Positions 45,440 to 56,737 are shown, counted from the stretch's first letter. The stretch: 64,000 nt of DNA from Anadara kagoshimensis (GCA_021292105.1 CM037870.1:27079416-27143415); one strand, 5' to 3'. Notes: generated by a model not told the origin, from the sequence alone. Made by a program: numbers and translations.

Positions 45440-46465
45440 ATTTTCAATATTTTCCATGACAACTTTAACAATCATATACAATGTATATTTCGATGGTACT
45501 CCACTGCGTCAATGGCGGATGGAAATGCCGATGATACTGTCAACGTGAAAAAAAATAGTACAGACTTTTCTTTTTTGTGATTTTAAATAATTAAAAATTG
45601 GTTTACATTTTCATGTTAAAAATGAACGTGCAATTTTAAAACGCCGAATTTGTGAATATACCTGACTGAAATTATTAGACGTAGTGTGAATATCTTTGGG
45701 TTTTTTCCCGTTTTCAACGTTACGCGCAACGTCAAAGTGGGATCTAGAATCCCGTTGACACACAGATTGTTAACAATGCCGGAACTACTTTCTATTGTTG
45801 TTATCGGCTGATAACATACAATGACATTTAAAGTGTTATCGAAGTTGTAATAATGGAATTGTAAATATTTTAATTTAATTAACGTAGTTACTAATAATCA
45901 TTTAACTGATTTAAATGTACATCAAGGTAGTTAATACTCATAAAAAGAATGCCTTGATACTGATAAAATCTTAATTAAAGCATTACAGGAGCTTGTTAAA
46001 TCTAAAACACATCGGGTGTGTAATGGTGGTGTGTTTTTTTTCCTGTATCTCGTGCTTTCCAATGAATGCACCACGGACGTCATCGTTTTAAGCTGTTGTT
46101 GTGAATATAATCCGGCAATATCAATTATTATTATATTGCAATATATGCATCGCATAGAAATCAAACGATAAATCCCGAGGTGTTAGCGTGCAATAAATAC
46201 CGATATTTGCACGCTGACTTTGTTCCAGTCCGAGGTTTTCCAAAACATTTTTTTCATATTGCACGCTTTGCCACATGACGCTGTCGTTTATGACGTCATA
46301 CGATTGTTGTCGACGTCATCGCTGTGTTGTTGTCATACTGCACTAGTTCTTATATCCATTTACAAGAACTTGTGTAATATGAAAAATACGAAAAATGGTA
46401 TATTACTCGCAAGCTCGTGCAAATGTCGAGTCAACTCGGGACAATATTTCACAATACCAGTTCAA
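45440..46465. other. Intron 1 segment of the pseudogene with repeat-like sequence
   Basis: Contains tgacgtcatacgattg-type direct repeats of gacgtcat (46280-46320) and AT-rich stretches. The block atgtacatc-aaggtagttaat at 45915 repeats 45172-45190, suggesting a duplicated or inverted-element border. No gene was recognised. Confidence 0.4.
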
Positions 46466-46470
46466 TAACC

Positions 46471-46893
46471 CTATATTATACATTTTTGGAGTGTCAACTT
46501 CTCGCCCTTGTTGATCAGTTTCTCTCTCACACGCGAGTTATTTGTCCCGAACACGATTCTATCACGGATAATTTCTTCTGCATTCTTAAAGTTACAGTCC
46601 TTGACTAGTAATCTGAGTTTTGTGATAAACTGTTCAATCGTCATATTGCCTTGTACTTTATTATTGAATCTGAATCGTGCAAAGATGGGATCCAATTTGG
46701 GCAGGACATGGGCCTGAAAACTCTCATAATATGTTTGTAATTTGTTTATATCCTCTTCGGGAATTGTCCAAGTGTGATAAATATCATGACCTGTGTCGCC
46801 AATCCATAATAGCAAATAGTTAACTAGAACGTCCTCGTTCTTACGTTTCAGATACCCTTTGAAAACAAGTCCATATGCGTGCGTGTGATGTTA
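46471..46893 (-). pseudogene. Gypsy-type LTR retrotransposon gag fragment
   Basis: An open minus-strand stretch reads GLVFKGYLKRKNEDVLVNY, LLLWIGDTGHDIYHTW, then FARFRFNNKVQGNMTIEQF and VKDCNFKNAEEIIRDRIVFG. This is the central gag region of Ty3/Gypsy elements. No matching pol or LTR is in the window; upstream of 46893 the frame decays. Host-resident retrotransposon relic. Confidence 0.75.
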
Positions 46894-47329
46894 TTTAGAT
46901 CCCATATTTATCTGCTTACAAACTGTAGGAGTTTGCTATTGCTAAGCATCGCTTCGTCATCTAAGTCAGCAGCAAGTAGACAGGCTTCTTTTGCATCTGA
47001 AGTTGCCAATCTAAACCACCTATGTTGCTGCCATATTGGTGATTTAGATTGGTCCTCAGTGCCAAATATCATATACTAGTAGACATTACTAACACCGATT
47101 AAAGAAACCTTTAGATTACTAAAAAATGTTCTTGACTGATCCATCAATATACTTCCCCTTTGGGGTTGGGTTGGAGTGGATAATCTAAACTAACAGTGTT
47201 GCCCCACATACTGCTGTTTTCAAACTTGGATTTTGTACTTAAAAAATGAAGATCAGTACTGAATTTGTTCACCCTATCAGCCGTGAATGTAGCTTTTCCT
47301 TTGGGTCTAAGATCAACATTTTGACAGTG

Positions 47330-48590
47330 TTTATAAGTGGAGAAACTCCGCCTGGATATACCTTTGGGATATAATCAGCCGGTCCCGAGCCCAGATAAAG
47401 GAGGAGGGTTGGGCATGGGATTAACATCCCTGTCCCGCAAAAAGGCTTGTTACAGACACCGCAACTGCATCAACAGATAGCGACATGGTTGTGGGGGAGT
47501 CTTCTGTAAGAACGCCTTCGAGAAGCCAGTGCGCCGACAACTTTTTTTTCAACCAAGTCAACAACCAGAACAGGGATCTCGAACATCTTGGCCCTATATG
47601 AGACTGGAAAAACAGCACAGGTGTGTGGGGGAAATGTACAGATACAGCCTAAAGATCCTAGGTGTATGTGAGACTAAATTTAATGGAACTGGACGGACAA
47701 GACTAGCAAGTGGAGACACCATCATCTACTCTGGTCGGGAAGAAGGTCAGCCCCCCACACACGGAGTAGCATTGCTGATGACACCTGAAGCAATCCAAGC
47801 ACTACTGTCCTGGAAACCAGTATCACCATGGATCCTTACTGTACGATTTCATTCAAATGGCAAAAAAGTAACCATTTTACAGTAATACGCTCCAACAAAT
47901 GCTGCAAAGTTAGAACAAATGCTGCAAAGTTAGAGCAAATGCTGCAAAGTTAGAAAAAATGCTGCAGAGTTAGAAGACAAAGTCCAAGTCACCATAGACA
48001 AAGTACCAAAGCGGGACCTGGAGATCCTAATGGGAGACCTGAATGTTAAAATAAACATATCAAGGGCAGACATGGCTCTGGAGAGCAGAACGAGAGTGGT
48101 GAACTTGTCACAGTCTTGTACTTTTAACGACCTGGTCATTAGAGGCACTATCTTTCTAAAAATCAGATTGATCACATCACAATTGGGCAAAGGTGGAGAA
48201 GAAGCCTCCAGGATGTCAAGTACTATGTGCAAAACTTGAAGGAAAGAGAGAAAATTGAAGACTTTGAGCTTGAATTGAGGAACAACTTCAGTGCACTCTC
48301 CAACCTGCTAGAGGAAACAATTGAAGATCAGTGGAAAGTGGAAAACGATAAAGTGTTTCGTCAGGACTTGGCGTTTTATGATACGTCCAAGAAAACCATT
48401 GCATTTCTGAAGAAACGTAAAGTCATTACACCGTATCAGTGGACGGCAAAACTCCCTATTGCTATTCAATGGATTACGGTATCTGATGAATCCTAAAAAG
48501 TCGTTTTCAGAAAAGGAAGATCTATGCATTATCTGGTCTTAAAAGAGCTGTCAAAGATGAATGGAAGAAACTGGAACAGAGCTACATAAT
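47330..48590 (+). pseudogene. RTE-type LINE relic (endonuclease region)
   Basis: Fragments read YETGKTAQVCGEMYRYSLKI, LGVCETKFNGTGRTRLASGD, GVALLMTPEAIQALLSWKPV, KRDLEILMGDLNVKI and IDHITIGQRWRRSLQDVKYY, in the order of the apurinic endonuclease domain of RTE-like LINEs (also annotated as craniofacial development protein 2-like). Frameshifts separate them. A 20-bp unit is repeated about four times (47895-47975). An inserted segment (about 48355-48500) of other origin interrupts the 3' part. Confidence 0.75.
48381..48434. repeat. 54-bp segment duplicated at 49123-49176
   Basis: Identical over 54 bp, starting atacgtccaagaaaaccatt and ending cattacaccgt. One copy lies in the LINE relic, the other in the centre of the family R inverted pair. 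Confidence 0.9.
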
Positions 48591-48593
48591 AAA

Positions 48594-49543
48594 AAAAAAA
48601 CAAACATACTAATCCATGTCCGAATCACAATCCAGAAGCAAAGTAAAAACTTAGGAACTGACAAGTTAGATTAGACACGTGAACTTCCACCAGGGAAGTG
48701 AGGCCGGGTGCTCCGGAAGGGTAAACACCTCCTGTTTAGCTAGCTACACCCGCCACGTGTGTAATCAAAATTGTGTGAAAGGAACATGGAACAATGAGAT
48801 GTCAAATATATCCAGGGCAATCCTGGACACTGAGACATCAAACTTATCAACAATACTGTGATGACGGCCATAAAACATTTTGTGGGCCTTGATAAGCCTA
48901 AGCTTGCAACAATTTATTTGCAAGCAGCCTACTTCGTTGTACAAAGACAATAGATAAGACATTTTCGAGTTGGACAAGCGTTGTAAAGTGGAATACGGGT
49001 ATTACTGCCGCGGTTCACAAATAGAACATTTATTACAATAAAATCTGAATTATTAAAGATGATTTTGTAAATCAAAAGTGCCAAAACAGGTCTCGTAAAA
49101 AGCCATCTTATAAAGTTTAATAATACGTCCAAGAAAACCATTGCATTTCTGAAGAAACGTAAAGTCATTACACCGTTTAGTTGTTCCCACTACGGGGACT
49201 TTCTACAACGAAGTAGGCTGCTTGCAAATAAATTGTTGACTCAGAGATATTGCAAGCCTAGGCTTATCAAGCCCCTCAAAAAGTTTTATGGCCGTCGTCA
49301 CAGTATTGTTGATAAGTTTGGTGTCTCTGTGTCCAGGATGCCCTGGATATATTTGACGCCTCATAGTTCCATGTTTCTTTCACACAATTTTGATTACACA
49401 CGTGGCGGGTATAGCTAGCTAAATAGATAGGTGCTTACCCTTCCGGAGCACCCGGCCTCACTTGGAACTTCACGTGTCTAACCTAACTTTTTACTTTGCT
49501 TCTGGATTGTGATTCGGACATGGATTAGTAGGTTTGTTATTGA
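48594..49543. mobile_element. Head-to-head pair of family R modules with unique centre, copy 14
   Basis: The arms (48594-48937 minus, 49204-49543 plus) are highly similar inverted repeats of about 340 bp, each with the RT-like C-terminal text (FYGRHHSIVDKFDVSVSR type), the ccttccggagcacc core and an outward family terminus. The 265-bp centre is different and includes the 54-bp segment shared with 48381-48434. It lies in intron 1 of the pseudogene, close to exon 1. Confidence 0.75.
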
Positions 49544-49673
49544 TTACGTAGGTTGAAAGGCTTTAGCATTTCAATGGTACAGAACAAAACTGTCTTATTA
49601 AGCGTATACTTTAAAGCAAACTTAAATTTTATCTAACTAAAAAAAGGAAAGTTCAAAACATCTTGGATCATAC

Positions 49674-49887
49674 CTGCGCTTGCAGTATAGATGATTTTAT
49701 CCACTGGGTCATATGCGATCTGTTCTACTGCTCCTCTGTTATAACCAAACTGTGCCGATCTATTTGTAAAGTAATTAAATGGTAAATATAAAGTTGAAAG
49801 TTTTTCTAGTTTTAGTTTACTAGTAAAAATTCCGAATATTTGAATAAATAACGCGAAGCAAACGAAGGATAAACGCGCGCCCGCCAT
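49674..49887 (-). pseudogene. MSP130-like: MSP130-like pseudogene, exon 1
   Basis: 214 nt from ATG at 49887. It encodes MAGARLSFVCFALFIQIFGI (signal peptide) and continues to IAYDPVDKIIYTASAG. It is two codons longer than the intact copy near the donor (TASAG versus TAG). Donor GTATGA. Confidence 0.8.
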
Positions 49888-50155
49888 TGCTTTTCGAGAG
49901 ACAGTGCCCAACTAATGTAAGTGTTATCAAAAAATTATATTTATACGTTTCATGTACTGATGCATGCATATTTATTTCTTCGTGTTTCATCCAAAACTAA
50001 ATTTTATAAATCTTAATTTTAAAAACAGTTTAACCAAATAAAATTATTCATTTTAGAAAAATTGCTAGTTGTCTCAATTAACAATAGTTCCATTAATCCT
50101 TTATTTGGCAAGAAATTATATTTCGATTAAGATATTCGTTTTCAAAAACATTTTA

Positions 50156-50156
<1 letters not shown>

Positions 50157-50192
<36 letters not shown>
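50157..50192. repeat. (TG)n microsatellite
   Basis: About 18 TG units; not in the other copy's flank. Confidence 0.95.
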
Positions 50193-50196
<4 letters not shown>

Positions 50197-50395
50197 AATT
50201 TTTTGTTTTAAAGGTGGTTTGAAAACCATGCGTAAGTATTCATGTTCACTTGTGTGTTGGGTTGTTTATCAAAGAAAACTAAAGAGAACTAAACCAACGC
50301 CGACGTGTTCTATTTTGATAATCCCAAAATTCCACTGAGTGTAACTTCGGGTTTTTTTCACAGCTACAATGGTTTAAGCCCAATGACTTATTTCC

Positions 50396-50560
50396 CATGG
50401 CGGGTGTAGCTAGCTAAATAGGATACACTCGCCACTCAGGAGCACTTGGCTTCACTTCCCTGGTGAAAGTTTTTGTGTGTAACTTGAATTACTAATTTCA
50501 AAAGTTTTTACTTTGTTTTTTGGGAAGTGTTATTTGGCATGGAGTTTTAAGTTTAGTTTT
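50396..50560 (+). mobile_element. Retroelement 3' module (family R), copy 15
   Basis: ggcgggtgtagctagctaaa, tcaggagcacttggcttcac; counterpart of 23186-23355. Confidence 0.58.
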
Positions 50561-51695
50561 TATTTAGTACATGGAATGCATCCGTTATATTCCTATAGTT
50601 TCGAATTTGATACATAATGCAATTTTGTAAAGGGGATAATTTCCCCTGAAAAACTTCTAAAGAAGACTGTAAAACAAATATATTAATTTTTTATTTGTTT
50701 TTCCTTGACACAGATGGTTATGTCGTATAACCTTTTTTTAAAAATATGGGTCACTTTTTTTATTGGATCAGAGAAAAAAGGTATCTTAATTACTATTTAT
50801 AGTATAAATTAACGATTTTTTTTGTCAATCAAATTCCGTGGAGTATGAATACATAATGACCAGACTAAAATGCTAATCAACTTGTTTTACTGGATATAAG
50901 CCATGTTACTGTCAAAAGTGGCTTAACAGATATTATCAGTATGTTGTGGGCGTATTTTGTGAAAATACGCCAAATTTTGATACCTTTTTACGCTGAAAAG
51001 TAATAAATCTACGAGTGTATAGGTGACTTTGTAACAGTTTTCTGTATTTTCATTTTAAAACAACAATAGACCCAATTTCTGACAGGTTTTCTTCGTGATT
51101 TTTTAATTATTATTTATTTATTTAAAACAAACAAAAATCCAACCTTTTGAAACACGCATTTGTCAATCACCTATGATCTACATAAATACAAACATTTTGT
51201 TAATTGAAACTAGAGACAAATTTACTATGTATATACCGGTACATGTATTTTACATTATAGAAACACACCTTTCAGTCCGTGCAACCCAGATAGTTGCTAG
51301 CGTATCACGCGCATTTTCGCTCTGCATTTACTTACTGATGACGTCACAAGTTTGATCACCGAAAACCGGAAGTTGTCTTTCATGCTTGATTACAATTTTT
51401 TACAGGTGCAAAAAGGAAGGTTTCACCACGTATATATCGAGAAGGAGACCATGCACGATCACAGGGTTTTCGACATTGTTTAATTAGGGCATTTACTTTT
51501 TATGTCACTTTTTCGAAAATCATTTAACTTACACTTTAAAATTATTCCGTTTGGTAATACAACTACATGTATAAACATATTTTTCGTCAAAGTAAAGCAT
51601 GGAAATGTATGTTAACGTTTTCCCTGTCCAATCTATCCACTATTTACAATGGTAGTCACTATTTGATATTTGTAATCATAGATTTTATTCAAAGG

Positions 51696-52460
51696 CAATT
51701 AGTTGAATATAAATAATACCTGTAATGTGTATTCACCTATAGAAGGTGTCAGGTTTTAGGTATCAAACATATGTCTGTCGAAATATTTACAATTGCAGTA
51801 TCTTTGCTTCAATAAAGTATTTGACATCGACTATACTTTGCAACTTCATAATTTACATTATGTTGTACAGTTGTTCTGGAGACGGGTTTAAATAAGCTAC
51901 CGCTTGTTCCTGAATCCAGTTTAAAGTTGACTTGTGTTGTATTTTTGTATTTAACGATGAATAAATATTGTTTAAACTAACTTCATAAGAGACATTGCTC
52001 CACGCGCTGACGTGATGACGTCAGATGCGATTCATTTTTATGAGAAGGTGCATCAACAGCGCATGTCATAATTGTTTTCATATTAACATGAAAAATGTTA
52101 GACGGTAATTAAATTATTTTTATAAATATTGTAAATATAAGAAATTAAGTAACTTCATTGTTTAGGTTCAGTTTGTGGTTTCTGAGCAGAGCCAATTAAT
52201 AGTAATCCACTTTCAAACTGAACTTTCATAAATAATTTATATGGAACTTAGTAGCCGATTTTAAGTGAGGCCTTATGGTCATAAAGTACACATTTTTCTT
52301 ATTCTTACCGGCAGCTATTTTGAAATCTACATCAACAAAATCTGTAATAACCAGAACTGTCTCTTGAGAGGCAAATACCCTCGCCCCCAACATTTAAATG
52401 TTTTCCTGCTACCTTGCGCACAATAAATAAAACCTTCTGTCACTTAGACTTTCTGATATT
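51696..52460. other. Intergenic, no gene recognised
   Basis: AT-rich; contains a block with gcgctgacgtgatgacgtca (52006-52025) and a ttgtaaatataagaaatt-like motif also seen beside the hairpin at about 36160. No open frame with family resemblance. Confidence 0.45.
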
Positions 52461-52679
52461 GATGTTTAAAGGCCCACAGTCTTGCAAAGCTGAAAGTGTT
52501 CGGGCCTGTCAAGTTTGACATTTGGTTTAGTAGACCTGCAGAAGTTTTCTTGAAAAGCACGGATGGTGGACAACGAAAAAAAGGACATTGGAAAAGCTCA
52601 CTTTGAGTTTTCACCTAAAACATGATAAATCCATATCACATGCTATACAGACTGAAGAATCCTAGTACATGTATAATTG

Positions 52680-52945
52680 AACCACTGCGGTAGCTCAGTT
52701 GGTAGAGTGGTCGCTCTGTAGGTGCAAGCACTTGGCATTACAAAATGAAAGTCACGGTTCTTTCGGATGGGAACTAAAAATGGACGAGGTCCCGTGTCAT
52801 GGTAGGCTTGGCACGATAAAGAACCCTGCTGTATAATGCCATTAGCGCAACGCACAGGCAAAAATTTTTCACCTGCGCCTATAGCTGGTGACATCTCAAT
52901 TTAAGTGAAATATTCTTGACTGCGACATTACACATCATTACTCAA
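52680..52945 (+). mobile_element. tRNA-derived SINE (family 1), tandem copy 1
   Basis: A box (tagctcagttggtagagtgg) intact, but the B box and following about 50 bp are deleted, so gtaggtgcaagcacttggc joins head to body. The same deletion is in the copy at 53006: one duplicated from the other. Confidence 0.82.
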
Positions 52946-53005
52946 CTAAACTTAAGGACTTTGTGAGCTTGATGTTTAAAGGTCAACAATCTTGCAAACA
53001 TGAAA

Positions 53006-53260
53006 GGTAGCTCAGTTGGTAGAGTGGTCGCTCTGTAGGTGCAAGCACTTGGCATTACAAAATGAAAATCACGGTTCTTTCGGATGGGAACTAAAAATGG
53101 ACGAGGTCTCGTGTCATGGTAGGCTTGGCACGATAAAGAACCCTGCTGTATAATGTTATCAGCGCAACGCACAGGCAAAATTTTTTCACCTGCGCCTCTA
53201 GCTGGCGTCATCTTAGTTTAAGTGAAATATTCTTGACTGCGACATTAAACATCACAACTC
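53006..53260 (+). mobile_element. tRNA-derived SINE (family 1), tandem copy 2
   Basis: Shares the B-box deletion and most differences with the copy at 52680. It starts inside the head, fused to the atgaaag of the flanking repeat. Confidence 0.82.
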
Positions 53261-53529
53261 AACTAAACTTAAGGACTTTGTGAGCTTGATGTTTAAAGGC
53301 CAACAATCTTGCAAACATGAAAGTGGTTGGGTCAGTCATGTATTATTGCCATTGGTTTACTGGTCCTGCAGAAGTTTTCTTGAAAAGCATGGATGGCGGA
53401 CAACAAACAAAACGGCATTGGAATAGCTCTTCTTCAGTTTTCACCTAAAACATGAAAAATTCATATCACATTTCTAATAGACCAAACAACTTTAATACAT
53501 GTATCTAACCAGGGGCTTTAGCTTCGTTT

Positions 53530-53815
53530 TATACCCCGCCTTTCAAAGAAAGAAGGCGGGGGAGGGGGGGGTCTTAAATTCGAGTTTCCGTCCGTCCTTC
53601 ATACCGTCCGAAAATTTTGTCTGCGCAAATTCTCCAAAACTATGAAGCACTATTTCATGAAACTTGTTCAAAGCATCAACATTGATAGGAAATGGGCATA
53701 TCGTTAACTGGAGTTGTTCTGTTCATTTTCCTGAGAGTTATTGCCCTTTGAATATATTTTGCAAATCAAAATATAAAACCTGCTCGCGGGGGATCCTAAT
53801 TTACTGAATTTACTT
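53530..53815 (+). repeat. Mollusc interspersed repeat (family M), copy 3
   Basis: ataccccgcctttcaaag with an inverted gaaagaaggcggggg beside it, then ttccgtccgtccttcatacc, gagttattgccctttgaa and an end cctgctcgcgggggatccta. The most complete copy. Confidence 0.62.
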
Positions 53816-54009
53816 GTTTTTCATGTTAATGTATATTTTAATAATGCATACATCAATATTGAAATATGAACATTATATACCCCAGGTAACATCATTAAAC
53901 TCGGTAATATTACATCATGTAATCGTTAATTTAATCACAATCAATAGTATGCGTAAAGATGCGACAGTTAAAATAATACATGTGTGTATATTTTGATGAA
54001 GTTTTTTGC

Positions 54010-54800
54010 TATTCGTTTCGATTCGTCTACGTTACCGCAGGGGTAATTATATCTCTGAAATAGGGGCAATTATGCGTTCGTAGCTGATTTTTAATTTAAT
54101 AAACTTGCTTAGAGGCTTCCTGTTTATATCTTATTAATATCACTTTAATACCTCTTTAAATATAAAAGTCTAGGAGCAGAAATGGATTAAAAAGTGTAAT
54201 TTTCAGTTTTTATGATCCTATGACCTTGACCTTGATAACTCCAATTTGGTACGCGACAAATCGCCTTACCATACTTTATATATCATGTTAGTACCAGTTT
54301 GAGACCTTGTTTAATTCAAAAGTCATAGAGCTGAAATTAATTCAGAGACGAACCTATGGACATGAAAAAGTGCAATATTCAAAGTTTTTATGGTATTTTG
54401 ACCTTGACCTTGATAACTCGAATTTGGCACGTGACACATTGTCTGTCCATACTGTTTAATATCATGTTAGTATCTTTCCATGTTTCTTTAACACAATTTT
54501 GATTACACACGTGGCGGATGTAGCTAGCTAAACAGGAAGTGCTTACCCTTCCGGAGCACCAGGCCTCACTTCCCTGGTGGAAGTTCAAGTGTCTATCTTA
54601 ACTTGTCAGTGTCATCGTTTTTACTTTGCTTCTGGATTGTGCTTCGGACATGGATTAGTAGGTTTGTTTTTTATTTGATACCTTGTTTAATTTAAAAGTC
54701 ATAGCTCTGAAATTAATTCAGAAACGTACGTACGGACATGAGCAACGCAATATGACCATGCCATATTCATGGTGGGGGCATAAAAATATCATCCAAAAAG
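54010..54800 (+). repeat. Interspersed repeat with a duplicated half, interrupted by a family R module
   Basis: Blocks atgaccttgaccttgataac and tcatgttagta occur twice (54225-54300 and 54400-54472), and gataccttgtttaattt, aaaagtcatag resume after the insertion at 54679. End near ggtgggggcataaa. Confidence 0.55.
54473..54678 (+). mobile_element. Retroelement 3' module (family R), copy 16
   Basis: A clean 3' end (acacgtggcggatgtagcta, cccttccggagcaccaggcc, cggacatggattagtaggtt) inserted into another repeat, giving clear borders for the 3' terminus. Confidence 0.65.
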
Positions 54801-56065
54801 CATCACCAATTAGATAGCAGTATCATGCTAATGTGGACATGATCACATTTTAAACATGTCCGGGGTGTTACATCAATAGACATGGACCAGGTTTCATCCA
54901 AATGCAATCAATATTACAAAAACTATCATCTGGACTCTAATGGGGATTCTTGTAGGCGACACAAACAAGAGGCGTTGTTGAATTCGGTGACTCATTGTCT
55001 GATATTGTTTTACATTTGCGCCAAGTTTGATCAAAATCCATCCATAGGCATGGAAGATATAGACCGGACACAACATTGGGACGGACTTTGTGTTAGCCCT
55101 GCCATTTGCCAATTGCTAATTTTTATAATTTCTGCCTACAAAAAATAGATACTTGCTAATATTTTTTATCCAAAATTTGTATCAATTTCATTATTAGGCA
55201 GACTAAGATCGCCTTTTATGTTTTACACAATTGTGAAAAAGTAAAACACGTGTTCCAAACTGTTAATCAAGAACAATTCAAGATGTTCTACATTTGAAAC
55301 ATTTTTGTCACTTTTATTTTCTTAGTTTTTGGCTCTGTAACATATACATTGGCTCCTTAATTTAAAAATTGACTATTTTGGCTTACATTTTTTGAGAGCC
55401 AGAGCTTACCCTGCAGAAAAGACTTGGTGATTCCCACATACTTCCCAAAACTTGGTTTGCAGAGGATTTAAAATATTAAATTGACTGGAATACCGTATTC
55501 CATCTTTTAAACAAGTTAAAATAAATTGAAGAGATTAAGCACAAATGTCACAAGTCAGTAAAGGTAACCTTGTTGTCTGGTCAAAAGAGAGGTGCTTACA
55601 CAAGACATGACTTAGCTTCTGAAACATAAACTATCTTCTTTCTTTGATGGAATTGAGTTACGGTTTTTAACATCCCAATCAAGGATATTTCACTTATATC
55701 GAGACTAACAAGTATAGTAATCAAATATTAATTATAGAATCTGGACCAAATACATTAGAACTCAGGTTGAGATTTCCCTATCTGGAACCACATGTTGCGA
55801 TAGATTCTATTAATGTACCTTTGTGTTATAGAAAAAGTCCAAATGTCAAGAAGTTTAATTGTTTACTACCAGAGGCAGTCAATATTAGATAATATTCTTA
55901 AGTAATTTTATTAATATCATTTTTGAGAGAGTCAGTCCTCCAGTTTAATTAAATAAATTTATGTCAGCTCATACATGCAATATTGTAAATGTAATTTGTA
56001 AGATTTTATTATGTTCTCTATATTGTAAATGTGCAATTATTAGAAATAAATAAATTTGAATTTAA
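54801..56065. other. Intergenic, no gene recognised
   Basis: Open frames on both strands at about 54890-55150 overlap and look random. A SINE tail fragment (cttatatcgagac) lies at about 55665-55705. Nothing else was identified. Confidence 0.45.
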
Positions 56066-56349
56066 ATTTGACGTTGCCAGCTATAGGTGAAGATGCAGAA
56101 ATTTTGCCTGTGCCATGAGCGGATAGCATTATACAGCATGGTTCTTATATTGTGCCACACCTTCAGTAACACAGGACCCTGTTTATTTCAAGTTCCCATC
56201 TGAAAGAACCATGACTTTCATTTTGTAATGCTGAGTACTTGGCGAAAGAACAGTCACTTCCAACTTTTAAGTTTTGGGTCAGACCCCTCCAAGGATTGAA
56301 CCCACAGCCTCCCACCTACAGAGCGAGAACTGAGCTACTGCAGTGGTTT
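56066..56349 (-). mobile_element. tRNA-derived SINE (family 1)
   Basis: Reversed copy: gttgccagctataggtgaag at the left, decayed B box (aaggattgaacccacagcc) and A box (gagctactgcagtgg) at the right. Confidence 0.78.
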
Positions 56350-56435
56350 TCTTACAATGGAGAGAAGTTAAAAGGAGGAATCACTATACAAGGGAGATAA
56401 CTTGTCCATAATAACAAATTAAACTATAGATTTGT

Positions 56436-56690
56436 TATAGACAAACAACATTGACCTGTCCATTTGACCCTTCATTAAGAATATTCATAATTATAAGAGG
56501 ATCCACACAATACATAGGTAATGTAAGGATTAGCAGGTAATTATAAAACTAGTGTACACAAGGCACTTGATTATTGTTCTCATTATGTAGTCAAAAACAA
56601 ACAGGTGTGTTTCCTGTACATAAATGCACTGGTCTGTGATAAACATTTAAATTAAAAGTCAAGTGGACCGGTCAATGTTGTTTACCTACA
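56436..56690. mobile_element. MITE family D, copy 2
   Basis: Ends tatagacaaacaacattgac and gtcaatgttgtttacctaca. About 255 bp; it lies just downstream of the PSMB6 3' end. Confidence 0.75.
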
Positions 56691-56731
56691 TAAATTTATT
56701 AACAACTGAAGACAAACAGAAAATTTTAATA

Positions 56732-56737
56732 TTTATT
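56732..56737 (-). promoter_or_regulatory. Candidate PSMB6 polyadenylation signal
   Basis: AATAAA on the minus strand, about 315 nt after the stop codon. Position is plausible, but the sequence is AT-rich, so chance matches are common. Confidence 0.3.

Larger units (their letters stand above)
29083..49887 (-). pseudogene. MSP130-like: MSP130-like / choice-of-anchor I paralogue, pseudogene
   Basis: Ten exons match the intact copy in order, length and phase (49887-49674, 43705-43481, 42253-42068, 40851-40722, 38561-38447, 37982-37803, 36452-36381, 34658-34417, 32997-32785, 29186-29083). Three lesions destroy the frame: a 10-bp deletion in exon 3 (frameshift to a stop within a few codons), TAA for Glu in exon 4, and an 8-bp deletion in exon 9 leading to TGA. 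The ANEGD motif in exon 6 has become ANEGY. Splice sites are all still GT/AG, so the loss looks recent. The exons remain highly similar to the intact copy. A sequence or assembly error could explain one lesion but hardly three. Confidence 0.85.
49888..51695. other. Duplicated 5' flank of the MSP130-like pseudogene
   Basis: Homologous to about 22880-24190. Contains a (TG)n microsatellite and a family R module. At about 51250-51420 it has an extra stretch with atgacgtcac and GC-richer bases that is absent from the other flank. Confidence 0.55.
52465..53480. repeat. Cluster: two tandem SINEs between two copies of another repeat
   Basis: A unit starting gatgtttaaaggcc and containing gcagaagttttcttgaaaag occurs at 52465-52640 and 53288-53480. 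The start (gatgtttaaagg ... aatcttgcaaacatgaaa) recurs at 52972, before the second SINE. So SINE plus flank was tandemly duplicated. Confidence 0.7.

Noticed and set aside
47421..48232. Host gene of the craniofacial development protein 2 type
   Set aside because: The similarity is to the endonuclease region of RTE-like LINEs; the frame is broken and no host exon structure is present.
54882..55148. Overlapping open frames on both strands
   Set aside because: Composition looks random, no splice context, and they lie in a region of interspersed repeats.
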